Shown: positions 12,057 through 23,169 of the stretch, piece by piece
How positions within the stretch are numbered: the stretch's first letter is position 1
How the letters are laid out: each line of letters opens with the position of its first letter
Source: Eonycteris spelaea
Lineage: Eukaryota > Chordata > Mammalia > Chiroptera > Pteropodidae
DNA: 64,000 nt
Assembly: GCA_003508835.1 (NCBI GenBank)
Contig: PUFA01000003.1
Location: 8,967,501 to 9,031,500 of the forward strand
Direction: 5' to 3'
The notes under the pieces: generated by a model
What the model was told of the DNA's origin: nothing
Seen by the model: only the letters and a program-made list of their open reading frames with translations
Database searches by the model: none
Made by a program: the position numbers and the translations under genes

Positions 12057-14996
12057 GTGAGTGTGTCTGAGACAAAGAACTTAAGATAGACAAAGAGCCC
12101 TTTTCCTGTAAAGTGCTTCTCTCCTTGCATGAAAAGAAAATGGGGTTAAATATTATCAACGTTTTGTACTTAGTGAGGTGCCAGAGAGTGAAAGACTTAC
12201 TTTCTGTGCTTTTTGTTTATTTTTTATTATTATCAGAAACCATCTGAAATATGAGGCGTGAGAGGTAGCGATGGCCTCAGCATCGCTTCCTGGTTTCTAC
12301 CAAGCAAATGCCCTAGTACTTCATCCTATGTTAACGGCCATCTAATTTTTAAAATATATTAATGCATTTAATTTCAGAGGAGTAGCCAAAAACCCTGTTT
12401 TAATGGCATAAACTAGAGGAAGTTTTCATGGTGGTAATGGCAGTTTAATTATTAACAGTCTGTGTGTGAGAAAAGGCTAACTTTTCAGAGGCTGTTCATG
12501 GGGAGGTTTTATAATGCTTAAATTAAAGGAGGGCATGGTTTAGGTCAGGTGCAGTTTCTAACTCCTATGTATGATTAAGAGCACACACATGCTCACATAT
12601 ATTGTTTTGTTTTACCTGGCCATAAAATGGATGGATAAATATTTTTCTATCATCATACATAATTACTCTTCCATGCTGCAAAATACGAGCCTACAAAGTG
12701 TTGCTTTACAATTACTTTGCAATACGCCGTTGTCATTTCACAGCAAAACAGAGGAATAGAGTGGTGGTCTTTTTGAGGAAATTGTGTATCTTTCCACCTC
12801 CTCCTGAGTCTAGTTTTCAAAGTATGGCTTTATTATCTGCTTTGAAGAATGATGATTTCCAGAATGTCACAATATACCTCTGTTCACAATTCTGAGTAAA
12901 ACAAAAGCATTGATCATTGTCTAAATCTAATCCGAAAGACAATGATACTTTCTTTATACTTTTGGTTAACTTCAAAGTGAATGTGGATAATTTCTCATAC
13001 TCTTAAGGGTTTATAAATTTGGTTTATTGGGATTGTGTGAGGAACGAAAATGATGATTTCACTTCTATACAAGACATTGGTTGGGTGCAGTTCCCAGGAA
13101 CTAAACTTGGTGCCCTTTAAAAGTATCAGTAAATCTGTTTGTCTAGCGTGACATTACTTGAGTGAGAAAATGAAAATGGAAAACTTGTTTACTAAACTTT
13201 CTATTTTCCCGTTGTGCCGCTCTGTACCTCTTTTTACCTTTACCCTGCATTCCTTGCCCCGTTTCTACTCTGCTGTTTCCATGGTGTCTCTCTGCTGGAT
13301 CTCTGCCCCCAAACCTCAGCTTCCCTTTGCCTTTTACCTCTAGCTTCCCCCAGGGACTTTGAACTCTGGGCTGTAGTAATATCACCTCTTCCCTTTGTCC
13401 CTAGAGACTTGCAGGTGGCAGTGTCTTGAACTCTCTACTGCAGCTAATCTCCAGTTTGGTCCACTGTCCCCAGTTTAGCATCTCATTTCTTTCATCATCT
13501 GTGTAATAATCATTTCCCTGGATTAAGTTCCATCTGTTTTAAATATTTAAGTGTTTTCTCTTTTCCTGGTTAGATCCTAGCTAACCAATCAGGACTTCAT
13601 TAATTTCTTCCAAAATTATCGAAAGAGAAGCAGACTGGGATTGCTTGCTTCTCTCAAGGAAAATAAATGATTCTCAGGAAATAAATTTAAAGTTAAATGT
13701 AAAATGGGGTTTTTTGCACTGAAAAAAATGTAACTTACTATACTTAAAGCCATATTCTAAGCTATACAATGTCATAGTGTTAATTTGTTACTGTTAATAA
13801 AATCATTGTTGATATTTCTATCTTGCATGTCAAATTAATAGGAAGATTTTTAAATTCTCAGCTACGTAGCAAATATGATTTTTACTTTTTTAATATTCAC
13901 ATTTCACAAACTTCTATATGTATGATGAAAGAACCTCTTCTTAGAGTATCAGTCTCATTCCTGCATTCACATTTAAATCTAGAACTTCAGATCTATTTTA
14001 TTATGGATCTGACCTTTCTCTTTCAGTAATGGTTGTTTGCTACTTGATGCCTTCTGATCGGAACATTTCATATTTCTTATAATAAATACTGACTATATTG
14101 GAAAGCAAGGTGATCAGGATGCCAATGTCTGTCTTTTTTGACAAGTAAACAATTCGCCAACAATCCCACTAACTTTAAAAGGCTTCCTTGGTTTAAAGTA
14201 GCTTGTCACTGAATCATTTTGTAACTTTACTGGGTTATTTTAAATGCAAGTGCCTTGCTATTTTCATTTCCTTCTGATTTATTTATGTAGACATTTCCCT
14301 TTTCAGTCTTTTTTCGGAGGTCGTCATGACTGCTCATCTGCCCGTTTTAACATACTGTGAGTTCTCTCGAAGGGATATGTTGCCCCACTACCAACAATTT
14401 TTGTCTATTCAACCAATGCAGTACCTGATTGCGAATCCTTTCAAATAATGTGAAAATGCTATGAGGAGCAAAATTACCTTTGGATGCCCCTTCATAACCT
14501 AAAATTGGGAGACACAGGAATGAGTAACTTTATAGTATGGTTTAAGATGCAGTGAATAACTGATGTTCTCAAAACACATCTTCCTTGGTTTGGTACAGCT
14601 CTGAAAATTCTAGTCATTAGCATTTCCCTCCAGCTTCTGGAAGTGAGGCTTTATAGTCATGTTTAAAATAAAATACTCTTGGGGAGAGAAATGCATGCAT
14701 TCATAATGGGTATTACATCATAGGTGAGGGAAGTGAATTAGCAAGGAAGAGAATCCCGGGCCAGCAGTGCAAAAAGTCAACTTCTGAGGGTTTGGTACAC
14801 ACAAGTTAGAAGGAGACTACCAAAATAATCTCACTAACTTTATAGTATTGCCTGGTGGATCAAGGGGGACGCTTTTCATAGATAACCAGGCTGAACATAT
14901 CTTAATGTCGTCTTGGAGGAGGGGGAAGGAGGGATGGAGGAATCAGCTCTTACACAAATGAGCAACACGAATAGAGATTTTTACATCACTGGTGCC
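12057..14996. other. Unannotated non-coding stretch
   Basis: About 2.9 kb without a nameable repeat or gene. 13200-13420 is C/T-rich on the + strand and gives open frames of 60-80 codons on both strands with no recognisable domain. 14285-14400 has slightly higher CpG content. Nothing else stands out. Confidence 0.45.
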
Positions 14997-15185
14997 CAAA
15001 TAGTTCAGGAAAGTGCTTTAACCAAGACACAGTACTTCTGCTGAATCACAGAGTATAGTGTGGGAAAAATCAGATGTGTTTAAAGCACAGCACAAATAGT
15101 TCAGAGAAAGTGCTTTAACCAAGACACAGTACTTCTGCTGAATCACAGAGTATAGTGTGGGAAAAATCAGATGTGTTTAAAAGCA
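14997..15185 (+). repeat. Tandem duplication of a 96-bp unit
   Basis: Unit 1 is 14997-15092 and unit 2 is 15093-15185. Both begin CAAATAGTTCAG and run through GTGCTTTAACCAAGACACAG, ACTTCTGCTGAATCACAGAG and AGATGTGTTTAAA without a base change that I can see, apart from single-base indels (CAGGAAAG versus CAGAGAAAG; TTTAAAGCA versus TTTAAAAGCA). Such identity implies a much younger event than the neighbouring MIRs, or an assembly artefact. Confidence 0.95.
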
Positions 15186-15289
15186 GAAATCATCTGTTAT
15201 CCATCTTTGTATCCCTGGAAGATAGCCCAGTGCTTGGCACACTACAGATATATCTAAATAAAAAATTAGTGAATAAAGACAAAGGCACA

Positions 15290-15535
15290 GAGCAACACTG
15301 GCTGATACTTACTGAGTTCCTCCTTTATGCCAAACACTGTTCTGTATACATATATGCTTCATTTCATGCTTAAACAACCCCATAACATAGGTAATAATAA
15401 TCTCCTTTCTTAAAGATGAGGAAAACTAGAGCCAGAAAAATTAAATGATCTACCCAAGCTTAAATAACATGGGGTGAAAATTCAAGTCTGTTTTCAGAGA
15501 CAGAGCTTAATTATTTTGCTCCACTGTCTCTCATG
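15290..15535 (-). repeat. MIR SINE, antisense, near full length
   Basis: Order on the + strand is the complement of MIR: ACTTACTGAGTTCCTCCTTT with ATGCCAAACACTGTTCTGTA, then CTTAAACAACCCCATAACAT, then AAAGATGAGGAAAACTAGAG and TACCCAAGCTTAAATAACAT. Confidence 0.85.
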
Positions 15536-15844
15536 TAATATAGTCATAAAATAATTTTAAAACACAGAAGCAACATTGCTTATTATTAACAAACTGAAGT
15601 CATTTCAGAATATACCCATATTAAGAAATCTTGCCCAAACCTTGAATTGCTTTGCTTTGAACACAGATTTTCTCTTGTCATTGTTCCTATTCTTTTTTCC
15701 TTTTAAAGCATGAGCACTTAAATCAACTTCCTAATTTACATTCAATCTCATCATTTCCATTTTTTAATGCTTTGCTCTGAAATTAATATTTTAAATATCC
15801 TATTGCCCCTTTCATGCCGTTTGCTAAATTTAAAAATGTATAAT

Positions 15845-15990
15845 CTTGAGCAGCAAGTTACTTAAACTCTCTGAGCCTCAGATTCACCACATGAGAGATA
15901 TGTCTAATTTGTTGTGAGTACTAGAAAATAATGTTAATAAAACAACTAAAACAACCAAGTAAAGTTCTAGGTATGTAATAGATGCCTAAC
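15845..15990 (+). repeat. MIR SINE fragment
   Basis: Sense MIR core GCAAGTTACTTAAACTCTCT, GAGCCTCAGATTCACCACAT, then TTGTTGTGAGTACTAGAAAA and GTAATAGATGCCTAACAG from the 3' part. Confidence 0.8.
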
Positions 15991-16019
15991 AGTAGCCAAC
16001 ATGACCTAATTACCCCCAC

Positions 16020-16350
16020 CCACTTCCATCTCAAAGCCAGTGTTTGCTGCCCCATCAACTACAGAGCATATTCTGTGTCCTGTGTTCCTTAGCATGCCGT
16101 AATATAGGCACAATAAACCTCTTGAGTCTCACTGCCCACCTTTGCTGCTCATCAATTGACCTTTGCTAACCTGAGAATGACCTGCCTTCTCTCAGCCATG
16201 CTCTTGCCTTTACTTTTGCTCGTGCTGGTTCTTCTCACAACCCTCTCCAGACCCCCTCACCCACAAGCACACACGCACTCTTCAGAGGCTTGCAACATCC
16301 TTGTCATCTTTCAAGATCGGTCACAGCTGTTGCTGTTACTGTTACAGTGA
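16020..16350 (+). repeat. Possible L2 fragment
   Basis: Pyrimidine-rich sequence with TTTGCTCGTGCTGGTTCTTC near 16217 and CATCTTTCAAGATCGG near 16307, in the order of the L2 3' region (a CTTTGC...GCTGTTCC-type segment followed by the CATCCTTCAAGACTC-type segment). Weak match; it could be unrelated. Confidence 0.35.
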
Positions 16351-16754
16351 AGTCACTGATAAACCTCTCCTGAGTCAACAGTTATCAGTTCTGTCTCTGA
16401 ATTCACATAGCCCTTTGGGCCATTTCTAGATGGCTCCTGTTGTAGACAACAGAGAGAAAAGTAATCTCATTCAGTGGCTCACAGGCTCGTGTTGGAATTT
16501 CTCTTGGTATCTGTCTGTCCTCAATCTGAAACTTTCATCAATGGCAAATACCAGGTCTTTTATCTTCGATTCTCCTGTACCATCTTCAAAGTAGTGTCCT
16601 TTCTGGTGCTGGATGAAGTATGGAGGGTCGTGTTTTTAGGTATGCTTGAGTGGTTCCAGTGTGATGAAGATTTTAACATTTCACCCAGTCGTTACAAGCA
16701 AAAAGAGAGCTCCCTTAGAGAAAAAGGGACCTTCCGGAGAGGATCCGTGCTACT

Positions 16755-16945
16755 CTGTGCCAAGCGCCAAAGAAGTTGCTCCGGGAACATTATCTTATTT
16801 AATTTTCATAATAATCCTTCCCATTAGCTATTATTTCTCTCCTTATTTAGATAAGAAAACTAGGGTTCCCAGGGTTTAGGTAACTTGCCAGTGTCATATT
16901 TCTGGTAAGTGGCAGAACAAGAATGTTAAGCCATATATTTTCACT
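16755..16945 (-). repeat. MIR SINE, antisense
   Basis: Shows GTGCCAAGCGCCAAAG, then TTTAATTTTCATAATAATCC, GATAAGAAAACTAGGGTTCC, TTTAGGTAACTTGCCAGTGT and AAGTGGCAGAACAAGAATG, which is the MIR complement in full order. Confidence 0.85.
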
Positions 16946-17649
16946 GCAGCAAACTGCAACTCTGAAAGAGCTTTCCAATTTAATCCTATAATAATATGTG
17001 TGTAAGACAATCCTGGATTTTTCCATTTAAAGTATTTCCTGAGGAGTAAGCTATTTATAAGTCTACAGATCTTTTTATTATTATTATTGGCAAATAAGTT
17101 TATGTTTAGGTTGATGCCAAAATTAGCAGTATTCCTGTGCAACCAGAGTTTAAAAGATGCAGCACCCTGTGGATCTGAGACCTATGTATGTGGAAACTTC
17201 ATTTATTGATGTGAGCATATGCCTGAAAATGATGATGTCTAAAACTGTAGACTCATAGGATATTAAGGCTACATGTTATCCAGAATCACCACTAGAGGTG
17301 GGAGCTTTTGAAGGCAAGGATTTTGGCTCTCTTTTTTTCCTCTTTAAGAATATTTATAAAATGAATATTTATGACTAATTATGAAAGGGTTTGTTTAGAA
17401 TGCAAAATAAAAATTTCCCTAGACATAGCAATACTATTAACACTTTTTAAGAGAGCACATAAATGTGCTGTGAATTATTTTTAATCATACTATTCAAGTA
17501 CAATGTAAGAATAATAATTGACATGAATAAAACTCAAAATTTTCAAAAAACACTCTTCTAACTTCATTTTAATTGCAAAAACCAGTATCCATAGAGAAGG
17601 ATTCTTTCCTTTTGTGAAAAATCCTAATGATGCATAGGCCACATTTATA
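16946..17649. other. Unannotated non-coding stretch
   Basis: AT-rich, no gene or nameable repeat. It includes a short ATT repeat near 17077-17091. Confidence 0.45.
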
Positions 17650-17765
17650 CTAAAGATCATTCATTCATTTGTTCTTTAAATGTATGTTATATGTCTCTTA
17701 TATTCCCTGGCTCTGTGCTAGGCACCTGAGAGCCTGAGATAAATAAAGTATAATTATTCCAAGTG
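17650..17765 (-). repeat. L2 3'-end fragment, antisense
   Basis: Begins with the complement of the L2 terminal repeat (CATTCATTCATTTGTTC), then GGCTCTGTGCTAGGCACCTG and AGATAAATAAAG. It matches the usual decayed L2 tail. Confidence 0.6.
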
Positions 17766-17856
17766 ATACCCTCGTTAATTTTACCACAGATTAGGTCTTG
17801 GACTTACGGAATTTAAGCATCAGAAGGAATATTTCTGGAAGTCTATCCTAGACCTT

Positions 17857-18184
17857 TGTTTTAGTCCATTCAGGCCGCTATAACAAAATACCACAGACTG
17901 GGTGGCTTATAAACAACAGAAATTTATCTTACAGTTCTGGAGCCTGGAAGTATAAGATCAAGGTGCCAGCCTGGTCGTGCTCTGGTATGAGCCCTCTTCC
18001 TGGTTCATTGCTGGTAGAATGGATTGGGAGCTCTGTGGGGTCTCTTTTAAAACACTAATCCTATTCATAACAGCTCCACTCTCATAACCTAAGCATTTCC
18101 CAAAGGCCCCACTTCCTATATTGTCATATTTCGCATTAGGATTTCAACATATAAATTTGGGACACAAACACTCAGATCATAGGA
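17857..18184 (+). mobile_element. MaLR-type solo LTR (MLT1/MST-like)
   Basis: A 328-bp LTR with TGTTTTAGTCCATTCAGGCC at its start, CCACAGACTGGGTGGCTTAT near 17892, a CAACAGAAATTTATCTTACA block, TTCTGGAGCCTGGAAG, and the terminal ATTTCAACATATAAATTTGG block. Flanks ACCTT (17852-17856) and AACTT (18185-18189) agree at 4 of 5 bases, as expected of an LTR 5-bp target duplication. No internal retroviral sequence remains, so it is a solo LTR. Confidence 0.85.
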
Positions 18185-18429
18185 AACTTCTAATTTTACA
18201 CTTGAGGAAGTTGAGAGGTTAAGTACTACCCCAATAATTAGCAACAAAGCCACAACTAAGAACTATCTGAGACTCCTACCACCCGGCCACTTTCTACCAT
18301 ACAACAAATGTGCCAATATTCCTATATTCTTGATCTTTTGCCCCCCAACAGAAGTTTTGAGTCTAAGGAGAAAAGACTGAGAAAATAAGATTGATTTTGG
18401 TTTTTATTTATAACGTATAGAAGTATATT

Positions 18430-18545
18430 TACTATTCATCAAGTGCTTATTGAGAGTTAAGTGCATGTCTGGAGCTTTGCTAGGTGCTAGACATATGGCT
18501 GAAGAAAACCAGAAATGTCTTCCAGGCCCTCATCCTGCTTACTCT
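18430..18545 (-). repeat. L2 3'-end fragment, antisense
   Basis: CATCAAGTGCTTATTGAGAG, GCTTTGCTAGGTGCTAGACA and CTTCCAGGCCCTCATCCTGC form the usual complement of the L2 3' end. It abuts the compound microsatellite. Confidence 0.6.
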
Positions 18546-18560
18546 CTTGTGTGCATGACT

Positions 18561-18590
18561 GTGAGTGAGTGAGTGAGTGAGTGAGTGAGT

Positions 18591-18686
<96 letters not shown>
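18561..18686. repeat. Compound (GTGA)n-(GT)n-(GA)n microsatellite
   Basis: About ten GTGA units, then about fifteen GT units, then about twenty-five GA units, 126 bases in all without unique sequence. Likely highly variable in length. It generates long Ser-Leu and Thr-His open frames on the minus strand (18480-18776) that are not genes. Confidence 0.97.
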
Positions 18687-18688
<2 letters not shown>

Positions 18689-19912
18689 CAAGCACAAAAG
18701 CCCCAAACTGCCTTTGAATGGGAGTACCATAATAGTCCAGGTGATGACAGGCATAATGTGATGCTAAAAATGGCAACTAAAAGTGATTATGACATATAAA
18801 TTCACTTCTTTGAAAAAATATAAAACAGTGTGTTCCATAAATTTTGATGTATTAAACCAAAAAGATACCTTTCTATGTCTTTGGTCTACTACCATCTTAA
18901 GGATAACTTGTTAACATTCCAGAAGTGAAAAAGAATTTTTAAAAATATGAGTAGCCTATGTACACTGTTGTGTCTATCTTTGAGTAAGATAAGTATATGT
19001 CTTAGAAAAAAATAAGAATTCCATTCACATTCCCAGGTTATGTCCCAGCTTTGTTGAGTTCCCTTTTGTTAGTCAATTGCCCCCTTATTTCCCCCAGAAG
19101 AATTTGCATCATGCTACTTCTTTACATAAGTATGGTTTTTAAAGCTGTGATCATCACAAGAATGGATGGAGCAATGTTTTTCTGTCAAAACCTGACAGTT
19201 TATTGTTTTAGCTTGTATTTTAACCATCAATTGATTTTTGTAACTTCTAAAACCTGATTTTTAGCAAAACCTTAAACTTTGATAGTTTCAAATTATCAAA
19301 GCAGGTGAATAATGTAGCTCTCTGTTCTTTCCTAACAATTCTGTAACAGTGGACTAGGAATTTTACTGTGGTTATTGTGTTTATAAAATGCTTTCAGACT
19401 CAGATAAATAGATGTATTTTTTCTTTAATTCTAGTTGCATGGATAAGTAAGGTAGCTGTTTTTCTAAGAACAGGTCTTTATTATTATACTATTCCTTCCT
19501 AATATATATAAGCAACTCTAGGGTCACATGGTTTCCCTTCCGAAGTTGAATTTCTTCCCAGGGCAGTAGCATCTACAAAAGGCACACTTGGAGAGAAAAA
19601 ATCCTCACTACCTTCCAGATAAGGCTACATTCTTCCCATTTAGCCAAAGCAAATGAGCCTCTCATAACCTCAGCTCACCAGACCCCCATTTTATACTGCC
19701 ACAGATTTAGCTCCCTTCAGTTCATATACCTTCTCCACCACCAAGGATGCCAGCACAACTGAGAGAGCATGCCACACTTCAATCCCTGGCACATTCCCGC
19801 AGCACCTTGAATTCTCCTTTGGCAAGAAACATTTGCAGATATTAAGCATAAAGGTGAAATTACTCTAGTATAAAAACCTCACTCTCTCTTGCATGAGTCC
19901 CCACCCTGCCCC
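18687..19912. other. Unannotated non-coding stretch
   Basis: No gene or nameable repeat seen. The 68-codon open frame at 19051-19257 has no recognisable domain. Confidence 0.45.
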
Positions 19913-20122
19913 CAGGGCACAGAGCAGTTCTGACCTGTCCATTGCCTGTTAGGAACCTGCCGCACAGCAGGAGATGAATGGCAGGCCAGCGAACGAAGCT
20001 TCATCTGCATTTGTAGCCACTCCCCAGCACTAGCATCACCACCTCAGCTCCACCTCAGATCATCAGACGTTAGATTCTCACAGGAGCACCAGTCCCTGGT
20101 CCCAAAAGGTTGGGGACGGCTA
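19913..20122. mobile_element. hAT-type non-autonomous DNA transposon
   Basis: About 210 bp with the recognisable order GCCTGTTAGGAACCTGCCGC, ACAGCAGGAGATGAATGGCA, GCGAACGAAGCTTCATCTGC, GTTAGATTCTCACAGGAGCA and GGTTGGGGACGGCT at the right end, the complement of a CAGGGGTCCCCAACC-type inverted repeat. The left repeat is eroded. This is a common placental-mammal hAT element; I am not certain of its family name (Tip100 or Charlie group). Confidence 0.8.
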
Positions 20123-21589
20123 CTCTCTTGGATTCTCCTTTTCTACAACACAAGGAGTGAAAGGGCCGGAGAAGCAGGGCCGGTAGTTCTGTGTTCTAAA
20201 CTCAGTTCTTAACAAGAATTCCCCTATCTAATAAAAACGACTCTGAGATTTTCCATATCATCCAGCTTGGAGGCTGTTGTATGTAGGATTGTCACCTGTG
20301 AGCACAAAGGCTTTTCAGTAAAATATTATTAATCCCCTTTCTGAAAGATGCTTAAGGCCCTCGTGTTTTGCCTCACCTAATAACAAAGATAATAGTCTAG
20401 GTCAGCTCTTGATTGCCTTCTCATTAAAATATTCAGATCCCTTTCATACACATGCTTAATGTGTACTAACTGTTGTAAACTGTGGTTGCCTAGTAACCAG
20501 TGAGGCATGTCTAAGAGTCTGAAGAACATAAATGAATAACTGAAACACTGACATTAGTTTCAGCTGGGTGACTCAAGCCTTAATTCTGCCCTAGCCATCC
20601 CAGACGTTTCTAATGGGCTGGTTCAACAGTAGCTTTCTCAGAAGTAGCTCATTAAATCAGAAAAATAAGAATTAGCATTTAACGTAATGGCCCTCTCTAT
20701 GGTCTGATAGGGGTCCAGAGCATGACTGGAGGAGCAAAGGGACTGGATCCTAGTATCTTTGATATAATATTTACAGAATATAGAACAAAGCATCTAGGAC
20801 ACTCCCAAACAGCTTTTTCCAAATGTTTGTGATTGTGATTATTCAGTGCTTTTAAAAAATATTTTATTTACTTCATTGTTTGATGGTGTAATCTTTTTCA
20901 AATTTAGTTTTTACGGATTCCAAACATTTCTCTCCATTTTGAAAGGCCATTGTTTTAAAAAGCAATATAGAAGCAAAGGAAGCATGGATAGGAAGAGGAC
21001 TTTTAGCTAGATGGTGAAATTAACCCATAAAATAAAAAATACCTTACACTTTGGGAAGAAAACACCAACAACTCAAAGTGCATCCTTATAATGCTGTTCT
21101 GTTCTAATTGGGCTACTTGGTTGTACATCTGGGCTTTTGACATCCCAGGAGGAAATATCGTTCTTTGTTAAAATGTTTTACTCAGGTAAAAGGGAAGAGG
21201 GACATTACATTTTTATAAAAATGGCAATGAATATACTATTCAGTTGAAAGCAAAATTAGCATGAATTTTTAAGGGGAAAAACAGAACATCAAAAAAATGT
21301 CAGCACTGGAAAGTAATTCTGAGGTCAGACCCCATTCTCGTGCACTGCCAATACTTCACCTTCCCATGCCCATCAAAAGGGAAATTTGAAGTAACCCAGA
21401 CAAGATATACATTTCAGTGCTTGGAAAAGTATGGTTTCATATGTAAATGAGAAAAAATGTCACTTCTCATCAGAAAATCATTTGCGTGGTCTCTGCCCTG
21501 CATATAAATAAGCAGGAGAGAAATCCACCAGCTTTTTGGTTTCTCTCTGTGTCTCTCGTTTGAGTGAAGAGACCTTCCCATAAACCCTA
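20123..21589. other. Unannotated non-coding stretch
   Basis: No gene, RNA or nameable repeat. The region is AT-rich, with no exon-like signals that I would defend. Confidence 0.45.
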
Positions 21590-22037
21590 TATAATAGTTT
21601 CCCAGGGCTGCTGTAACAAATGACCGTAAACTTGTTGACTAAAAAGAATAGAAACGTGTTCTCTCGTAGTTCTGGAGAGAGCAGTCAGAAATCAAAGTGT
21701 TGGCAGGTCCGTGCTCCCTCTGAAGGCTGTAGGGAAGAACCCTTCCTTGCCTCTTCTTCACTTCTGGTGGCTCCAGCCATTGTTGGCTTCCTTGGCCTGT
21801 AGCCACATCACTCCCACCTTTGCCTCCATCTTTACATAGCCTTCTCCCTGTGTGTGTGCCTCTGTCCAGGCCTTCTCCTCTTCTTATGAGGGTACCACTC
21901 ATTGGATTTAGGGCCCACCCTGATTCAGTATGATCTCATCTCAATCCTTAGGTCATACATCCACAAAGACTCTATTTCCAAATAAGGCCACGTTCTGAGT
22001 TTCTTGATGGACATGAATTTTTGAGGGGCGCTGCTTG
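21590..22037 (+). mobile_element. MaLR-type LTR (MLT1-like)
   Basis: ATAATAGTTTCCCAGGGCTG at the start, then CTGTAACAAATGACCGTAAA, GTAGTTCTGGAGAGAGCAGT, CACTTCTGGTGGCTCCAGCC, TTACATAGCCTTCTCCCTGT, TTAGGGCCCACCCTGA and TTTCCAAATAAGGCCACGTT follow the MLT1 order almost to its end. The last bases are replaced by the abutting LTR at 22038. Confidence 0.85.
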
Positions 22038-22473
22038 TGTTAGTCAGACTTCTGCAGAGAAACTGAACCAATAGGATGTATAAAGAAAGAGATTTATTAG
22101 GAGGAATTGATTCACACAGTTACTGAGGCCGAGAAGCCCCTAGGTCTGTAGTCCAAAGGCCCGAAAACCAGAGGAGCTGAAGAGGTAAGTTGCAGTCTGA
22201 ATTTGAAGGCAAGAGAGGACCGACATCCCAGCTCAAAGTCCACCAGGAACTGAGAGCAAATAATGTCTTGCTCAGTGTTTTGTTCCATCCAGGCATTCAA
22301 CAGATTGGATGAGACTCACCCACATTGGGGCAAGAAATCTGCTTTACTAAATCTACCATTCAAATGTTAATCTAATCCAGAAGCATCTCACAGACATACT
22401 CAGAATAACGTACAATGAAATTTCTGGGCACTTCATAGCTGAGTCAAGTTGACACATAAAATTAACTATCACA
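22038..22473 (-). mobile_element. ERVL-type solo LTR (MLT2-like)
   Basis: Bounded by TGTTAGTC and CTATCACA. Inside are GAGAAACTGAACCAATAGGA, AGAGATTTATTAGGAGGAAT, CCAGGCATTCAACAGATTGG, GAGACTCACCCACATTGG, AATGTTAATCTAATCCAGAA and AAGTTGACACATAAAATTAA. The complement carries AATAAA near its end (from GATTTATT at about 22089), which places the transcribed sense on the minus strand. No internal viral region remains and no exact 5-bp duplication was found. Confidence 0.82.
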
Positions 22474-23169
22474 TTACTTAATCGACTACGTTTCCCTTGA
22501 TGGATTTTCCTTCGTATTTTATTGGCATCACTGGCAAAAGGATGGCAACAACAGTGATTGATTTAGACCCTTCCTTGAGACCTGTGATGGGGGCACGGAC
22601 AACAGTTCTGCCAGCAAAGAAAAATGGGGAATGGAAATTGAGTAGATAACACATCTGTTACATTTCCGTATTTTTCTTTTTTGTGAAACAGACACATCCA
22701 TATTAGTTTATGCTTTGCGTTTGCAAGTGACTAAAAAAAATCATTCAAGTTAGCTTAACTTGGAAACTGTCAGGATTTAGATAAAGAGTAGATTCAGGGA
22801 TTCCAAAGTTAGGCTCAGGACCTTGGCTCTTTCTTCTTCCTTAGCTCTATTTTCCTCTGGCATTGGATTAATAAGGAAGGGGGCTCTCTATCAATGCAAC
22901 GATTAAAATTAAAAAAAAAAAAAAGCCACCAGCACCTCTAAGCATACGTAACCTACCCAGCCATATATCACAGGAAAAAAAGAGCTTGACTCTGTCTCCC
23001 AAAAGACATTGATTGGCTCTGCAGAGGTCACATACCCATCCCGACTCCAACTTGTATCTCCATTCTCGATTATTTTATTATACCTGTGGGTTGATCTAAT
23101 CGATACCTTCCTTATATCCAGAAGAAAAAAAAAAATCCCTTCATTTGACATCAGCTACTTACTTCTTTG
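22474..23169. other. Unannotated non-coding stretch
   Basis: No gene seen. It holds a roughly 15-base A tract ending at about 22924 and another near 23124-23135; the minus-strand open frames here read the T runs as polyphenylalanine. Confidence 0.45.

Noticed and set aside
18480..18776. 98-codon frame rich in Ser-Leu and Thr-His
   Set aside because: It is the translation of the GTGA/GT/GA microsatellite.
21590..22473. An intact endogenous retrovirus between the two LTRs
   Set aside because: The LTRs are of different families and opposite orientation, and they abut with no gag, pol or env sequence between them.
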